NCBI GenBank assembly: GCA_031419455.1
Contig: JANOKS010000077.1
Coordinates: 1 to 10,947 of the forward strand
DNA: 10,947 nt
Direction of reading: 5' to 3'
DNA from: UBA7672 sp031419455
Lineage (GTDB): Bacteria > Pseudomonadota > Alphaproteobacteria > Caulobacterales > Hyphomonadaceae
Shown here: piece after piece, positions 8,529-10,947 of the stretch
Numbering within the stretch: the first letter of the stretch is position 1
How the letters are laid out: every line of letters begins with the position of its first letter
Program-made: the position numbers and the translations under genes
The notes under the pieces: model-generated
What the model saw: only the letters and a program-made list of their open reading frames with translations
Told to the model about the DNA's origin: nothing
Databases searched by the model: none

Positions 8529-9749
8529 CTAGGCCTTCGACATCGCTTCCTGGAAATTGGCGGCGACCTTCTCGATGAAGCCTTCGGTGGTCAGCCAGGG
8601 CTGGTCCGGTCCGATCAGCAGGGACAGGTCCTTCGTCATGAACCCGGCTTCAACCGTGGCGACAACGGTCTTCTCGAGCGTGTCCGAGAACTTCTTGAGT
8701 TCGGCATTGCCGTCGAGCTTGGCGCGGTGCGCAAGGCCTCGCGTCCAGGCGAATATCGAGGCGACCGAGTTGGTCGAGGTCGACTTGCCCTGCTGGTGGG
8801 CGCGGTAGTGACGCGTCACGGTGCCGTGGGCAGCTTCGGCTTCCACCGTCTTGCCGTCCGGCGTCATCAGCACCGAGGTCATCAGGCCGAGCGAGCCATA
8901 GCCCTGCGCCACCGTGTCGGACTGCACGTCGCCGTCATAGTTCTTGCACGCCCAGACATAGCCGCCCGACCATTTCAGGCAGGCCGCGACCATGTCGTCG
9001 ATCAGGCGATGCTCATATGTGCCGCCAAACGCCTTGAACTGATCGGCGAATTCCGCGTCGAACACTTCCTGGAAGATGTCCTTGAATCGGCCGTCATAGG
9101 CTTTGAGAATGGTGTTCTTGGTCGAGAGATAAACCGGCCACTTGCGTTGCAGGCCAAAGTTGAACGAGGCGCGCGCGAAGTCGCGGATCGACTTGTCGAG
9201 GTTGAACATGCCCATGGCGATGCCGGCGCCGGGGAAGTTGAAGATCTCGTGCTCGATCGGCTCGCCGCCGCCTTCGGGCTGGAACTTGATGGTCAGCTTG
9301 CCGGGGCCGGGCACGCGGAAGTCGGTTGCGCGGTACTGGTCGCCGAAGGCGTGGCGGCCGATCACCACCGGCTGCGTCCAGCCCGGCACGAGGCGCGGCA
9401 CGTTCTTCATCACGATCGGTTCGCGGAAGACGACGCCGTCGAGGATGTTGCGGATCGTGCCGTTGGGCGACTTCCACATCTTCTTCAGCTTGAACTCTTC
9501 GACGCGGGCTTCGTCCGGCGTGATGGTGGCGCACTTGACGGCGACGCCATATTTCTTGGTCGCCTCGGCGCTGTCGATCGTCACCCGGTCGTTGGTCGCG
9601 TCGCGGTTCTCGATCGAGAGGTCGTAATACTTCAGGTCGATGTCGAGATAGGGCAGGATCAGGCGCTCCTTGATCAGCGCCCAGATGATCCTTGTCATCT
9701 CGTCGCCGTCCATTTCCACGACGGGGTTCGCAACCTTGATGACGGCCAT
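8529..9749 (-). CDS. icd: NADP-dependent isocitrate dehydrogenase (eukaryotic-type)
   Basis: The enzyme oxidatively decarboxylates isocitrate to 2-oxoglutarate in the TCA cycle, making NADPH. The 406-residue product belongs to the homodimeric type found in eukaryotic cytosol and mitochondria and in alphaproteobacteria, not the E. coli type. Substrate-binding arginines R100 (GTIRNIL), R109 (VFRE) and R132 (IGRHAFGDQYR) and catalytic Y139 fall at the same numbers as in human IDH1. The second catalytic residue is K211 (STKNT). Metal ligands D274 and D278 lie in YDGDVQSD, with D251/D252 (LIDDMVA) from the partner subunit. The NADP-binding region includes AAHGTVTRHYR (306-316). AGGAG lies 7 bases upstream of the start. 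A good promoter sits just upstream. It diverges from the RNA methyltransferase gene and converges with alaS. Confidence 0.98.
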   Translation of the reverse strand: MAVIKVANPVVEMDGDEMTRIIWALIKERLILPYLDIDLKYYDLSIENRDATNDRVTIDSAEATKKYGVAVKCATITPDEARVEEFKLKKMWKSPNGTIRNILDGVVFREPIVMKNVPRLVPGWTQPVVIGRHAFGDQYRATDFRVPGPGKLTIKFQPEGGGEPIEHEIFNFPGAGIAMGMFNLDKSIRDFARASFNFGLQRKWPVYLSTKNTILKAYDGRFKDIFQEVFDAEFADQFKAFGGTYEHRLIDDMVAACLKWSGGYVWACKNYDGDVQSDTVAQGYGSLGLMTSVLMTPDGKTVEAEAAHGTVTRHYRAHQQGKSTSTNSVASIFAWTRGLAHRAKLDGNAELKKFSDTLEKTVVATVEAGFMTKDLSLLIGPDQPWLTTEGFIEKVAANFQEAMSKA

Positions 9750-9778
9750 GGGACAGCTCCTGAAACGCGATTCCGCGG

Positions 9779-9806
9779 GCTATAGCAGACATGGTTGCGG
9801 GCACAA
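9779..9806 (-). promoter_or_regulatory. icd promoter of alphaproteobacterial housekeeping type
   Basis: On the minus strand TTGTGCC (9800-9806) and GCTATAGC (9779-9786) are spaced by 13 bases. This fits the TTGACGS-N10-14-GCTANAWC pattern: the -10 matches at seven of eight bases, the -35 less well. Transcription would begin roughly 20-25 bases before the icd start codon at 9749, leaving room for the AGGAG ribosome binding site. Confidence 0.6.
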
Positions 9807-9896
9807 TGGGCGGGTGGGGCCGTTCCGGAAGGCCGTCATTCTCACGATGGTAGAACGAGCATTCCGCTCGCCGGGGTTCCACCCTAAAAGGCATGC

Positions 9897-10634
9897 ATGA
9901 CCCCTCCCGCCTTCATCCTCGTCGCCCCGCAGATGGGCGAGAACATCGGCGCTGCTGCGCGTGTGATGGCCAATTTCGGCCTCACCGACCTGCGTCTCGT
10001 CGCCCCGCGCGACGGTTGGCCCAATCCGGCGGCGGAGACGATGAGCGCCGGCGCGCTGCCGGACATGGTGACGGCCACGGTGTTCGACACGGTCGAGCAG
10101 GCGATTGCAGATTGCGCGCTGGTGGTCGCCACGACGGCCCGGCCGCGCGGGATGGAGAAGCCTGTGTTTGGGGCAGCGGACGCGATCACGCGCATACGTT
10201 CCACGTCCTCACGCGCCGGCATCCTGTTCGGGGCCGAACGCGCGGGCCTGCCCAACGAGGCGGTGGCGCTGGCTGACGCGATCCTGTCCTTCCCGGTGTC
10301 TCCGCGGTTTGCCTCACTCAATCTTGCTCAGGCGGTGGCGCTGGTTGCGCATGCCATCGCCGAAGCGGATGTCAGCGGCCCGCCGCCCGCCGTCGAGGGC
10401 GTCGACGCCCCTGCTGCGCGAGACGAGCTGATCGGCATGATGGAGCATTTCGAGGCGGAGCTTGACCGCGCCGGTTTCTTCTACCCGCCCGAAAAGCGCG
10501 CGCCCATCGTGCAGAACCTGCGCAATGCGTTCACACGGGCGGGGTGGACAGCGCAGGAAGTCAGCACGTTTCGCGGCGCCATCAAGGCGCTCGCGCTGGG
10601 CCGTGGCAAGGCGCGGGTAAAACGCGACGCGTAG
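9897..10634 (+). CDS. trmJ: TrmJ-like SPOUT tRNA 2'-O-methyltransferase
   Basis: TrmJ-type enzymes use S-adenosylmethionine to methylate the ribose 2'-OH of nucleotide 32 in the tRNA anticodon loop. The 245-residue product has the SPOUT (trefoil-knot) signatures in order: MGENIGAAARVMANFG (13-28) with N16 and R22, the GAERAGL loop (112-118), and SLNLAQAVAL (140-149). The C-terminal extension (about 172-240) resembles that of TrmJ/LasT. The length fits the family. AAAGG lies 5 bases before the ATG; another ATG four bases upstream is out of frame. A hairpin, CGAGC-ATTCC-GCTCG (9856-9870), lies just before the ribosome binding site and may shape the leader. GGTAGAAC (9849-9856) is a possible -10 box without a clear -35. 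The gene diverges from icd. Which nucleotide it modifies in this organism cannot be read from sequence, and related TrmH-like enzymes are the alternative. Confidence 0.88.
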   Translation: MTPPAFILVAPQMGENIGAAARVMANFGLTDLRLVAPRDGWPNPAAETMSAGALPDMVTATVFDTVEQAIADCALVVATTARPRGMEKPVFGAADAITRIRSTSSRAGILFGAERAGLPNEAVALADAILSFPVSPRFASLNLAQAVALVAHAIAEADVSGPPPAVEGVDAPAARDELIGMMEHFEAELDRAGFFYPPEKRAPIVQNLRNAFTRAGWTAQEVSTFRGAIKALALGRGKARVKRDA

Positions 10635-10639
10635 ATACT

Positions 10640-10810
10640 CTACGACGGCGCCTGCATGGTCCGCTCATCGACAATCAACTGGTCGAGCGTGATCTGTTCG
10701 GTGCGAAGTTGCTCCGCCTCGTCGTCCGTCAACACTGTGATGAGCGAGCGGCCATCGCCTCCCACCGTCATCGGCGCGTCCGGATCAACCGGACCTATCC
10801 CGTGAACGCC
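10640..10810 (-). pseudogene. 3' remnant of a minus-strand gene cut by the insertion element
   Basis: Read on the minus strand from 10810, 56 codons stay open to a TAG at 10640-10642. The peptide contains VDPDAPMTVGGDGRS followed by an acidic helical stretch, LTDDEAEQLRTEQITLDQL, and ends in QAPS. Codon use fits the GC-rich neighbours. The only ATG inside (10771) has no ribosome binding site, and the frame continues into the presumed insertion element until a stop near 10872. I therefore read it as the C-terminal end of a larger protein whose 5' part was separated by insertion at the TA at 10811-10812. Its stop is 5 bases from the trmJ stop. I do not recognise the protein. It could instead be a short intact hypothetical gene. 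Confidence 0.5.
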
Positions 10811-10831
10811 TAGAGCGACGTGCCTGAAATA

Positions 10832-10850
10832 GGAATCGAAAGGGGATTCC
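10832..10850. repeat. Short inverted repeat inside the IS left end
   Basis: GGAATC (10832-10837) and GATTCC (10845-10850) are perfect inverted copies around a 7-base spacer. They lie about 20 bases inside the presumed IS end. This could be a transposase binding site or a hairpin that shields the transposase gene from outside transcription. Confidence 0.55.
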
Positions 10851-10892
10851 CGACGGTCGCGAAGTCTGATTCACCGAGTGTGGAGGTGGATC

Positions 10893-10947
10893 ATGGGCAA
10901 GAGCTACTCCTCTGACCTCAGGAAGCGGGTCGTCAGGTTTGTCGATG
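10893..10947 (+). CDS. IS630 family transposase, N-terminus only
   Basis: The first 18 residues, MGKSYSSDLRKRVVRFVD, match the usual opening of IS630-type transposases (M-G-x-x-Y-S-x-D-L-R-x-R-V), the first helix of the DNA-binding domain. GGAGG at 10882-10886 lies 6 bases before the ATG, a strong ribosome binding site. The catalytic DDE domain lies beyond the window edge, so I cannot say whether the gene is intact. Confidence 0.8.
   Translation, partial: MGKSYSSDLRKRVVRFVD

Larger units (their letters stand above)
10811..10947 (+). mobile_element. Left end of an IS630-type insertion sequence (cut by the window edge)
   Basis: The transposase start at 10893 identifies the element as IS630-like. 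The family inserts at TA, duplicating it. The TA at 10811-10812 is where the frame of the flanking minus-strand gene fragment appears to break, so I place the element from 10813, with the TA as target site. The 80 bases before the transposase gene contain an inverted repeat (10832-10850). The right end, terminal repeats and second TA lie outside the window, so the boundary is inferred. Confidence 0.6.

Noticed and set aside
8484..9785. Plus-strand open frame (433 codons) opposite icd
   Set aside because: It is antisense to a complete isocitrate dehydrogenase and its translation has shadow-frame composition.

Overview
The window looks like chromosome of a GC-rich alphaproteobacterium. The evidence is the run recA - alaS - icd - RNA methyltransferase, a gene neighbourhood I recognise from that class. 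RecA, AlaS and a eukaryotic-type NADP isocitrate dehydrogenase all have alphaproteobacterial character, and some promoters fit the TTGACGS-N10-14-GCTANAWC pattern of that class. I would guess the Caulobacterales/Hyphomonadales side, but the sequence alone does not fix the family.

Layout. Positions 1-355 hold no convincing gene: three copies of a TTTCCCCCAA motif are followed by a large nested inverted repeat. Next come two minus-strand genes, the membrane zinc protease htpX (356-1306) and, upstream of it, a DUF4399 lipoprotein (1394-1924). Divergent from these is an uncharacterised secreted protein (2021-2968) that may be read from a leaderless transcript. It converges, 7 bases apart at the stops, with an uncharacterised lipoprotein (2976-4190). 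The lipoprotein and recA (4390-5457) diverge across a region carrying a LexA-box-like site. recA ends in a strong intrinsic terminator. alaS (5755-8469) has its own likely promoter and a leader of about 140 bases. alaS and icd (8529-9749, minus) converge on a perfect hairpin. icd and the TrmJ-like tRNA methyltransferase (9897-10634) diverge. The right edge holds the 3' remnant of a minus-strand gene (10640-10810), cut at a TA dinucleotide by what looks like the left end of an IS630-type element whose transposase starts at 10893.

How the genes relate: most of the window is conserved housekeeping, namely DNA repair (RecA), translation (AlaS, TrmJ), the TCA cycle (Icd) and membrane protein quality control (HtpX). 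The genes are mostly separate transcription units, given the alternating strands. The unexplained parts are the repeat region on the left, the two uncharacterised envelope/secreted proteins and the insertion junction on the right. I see no defence system, CRISPR array, prophage or other novel multi-gene system here.
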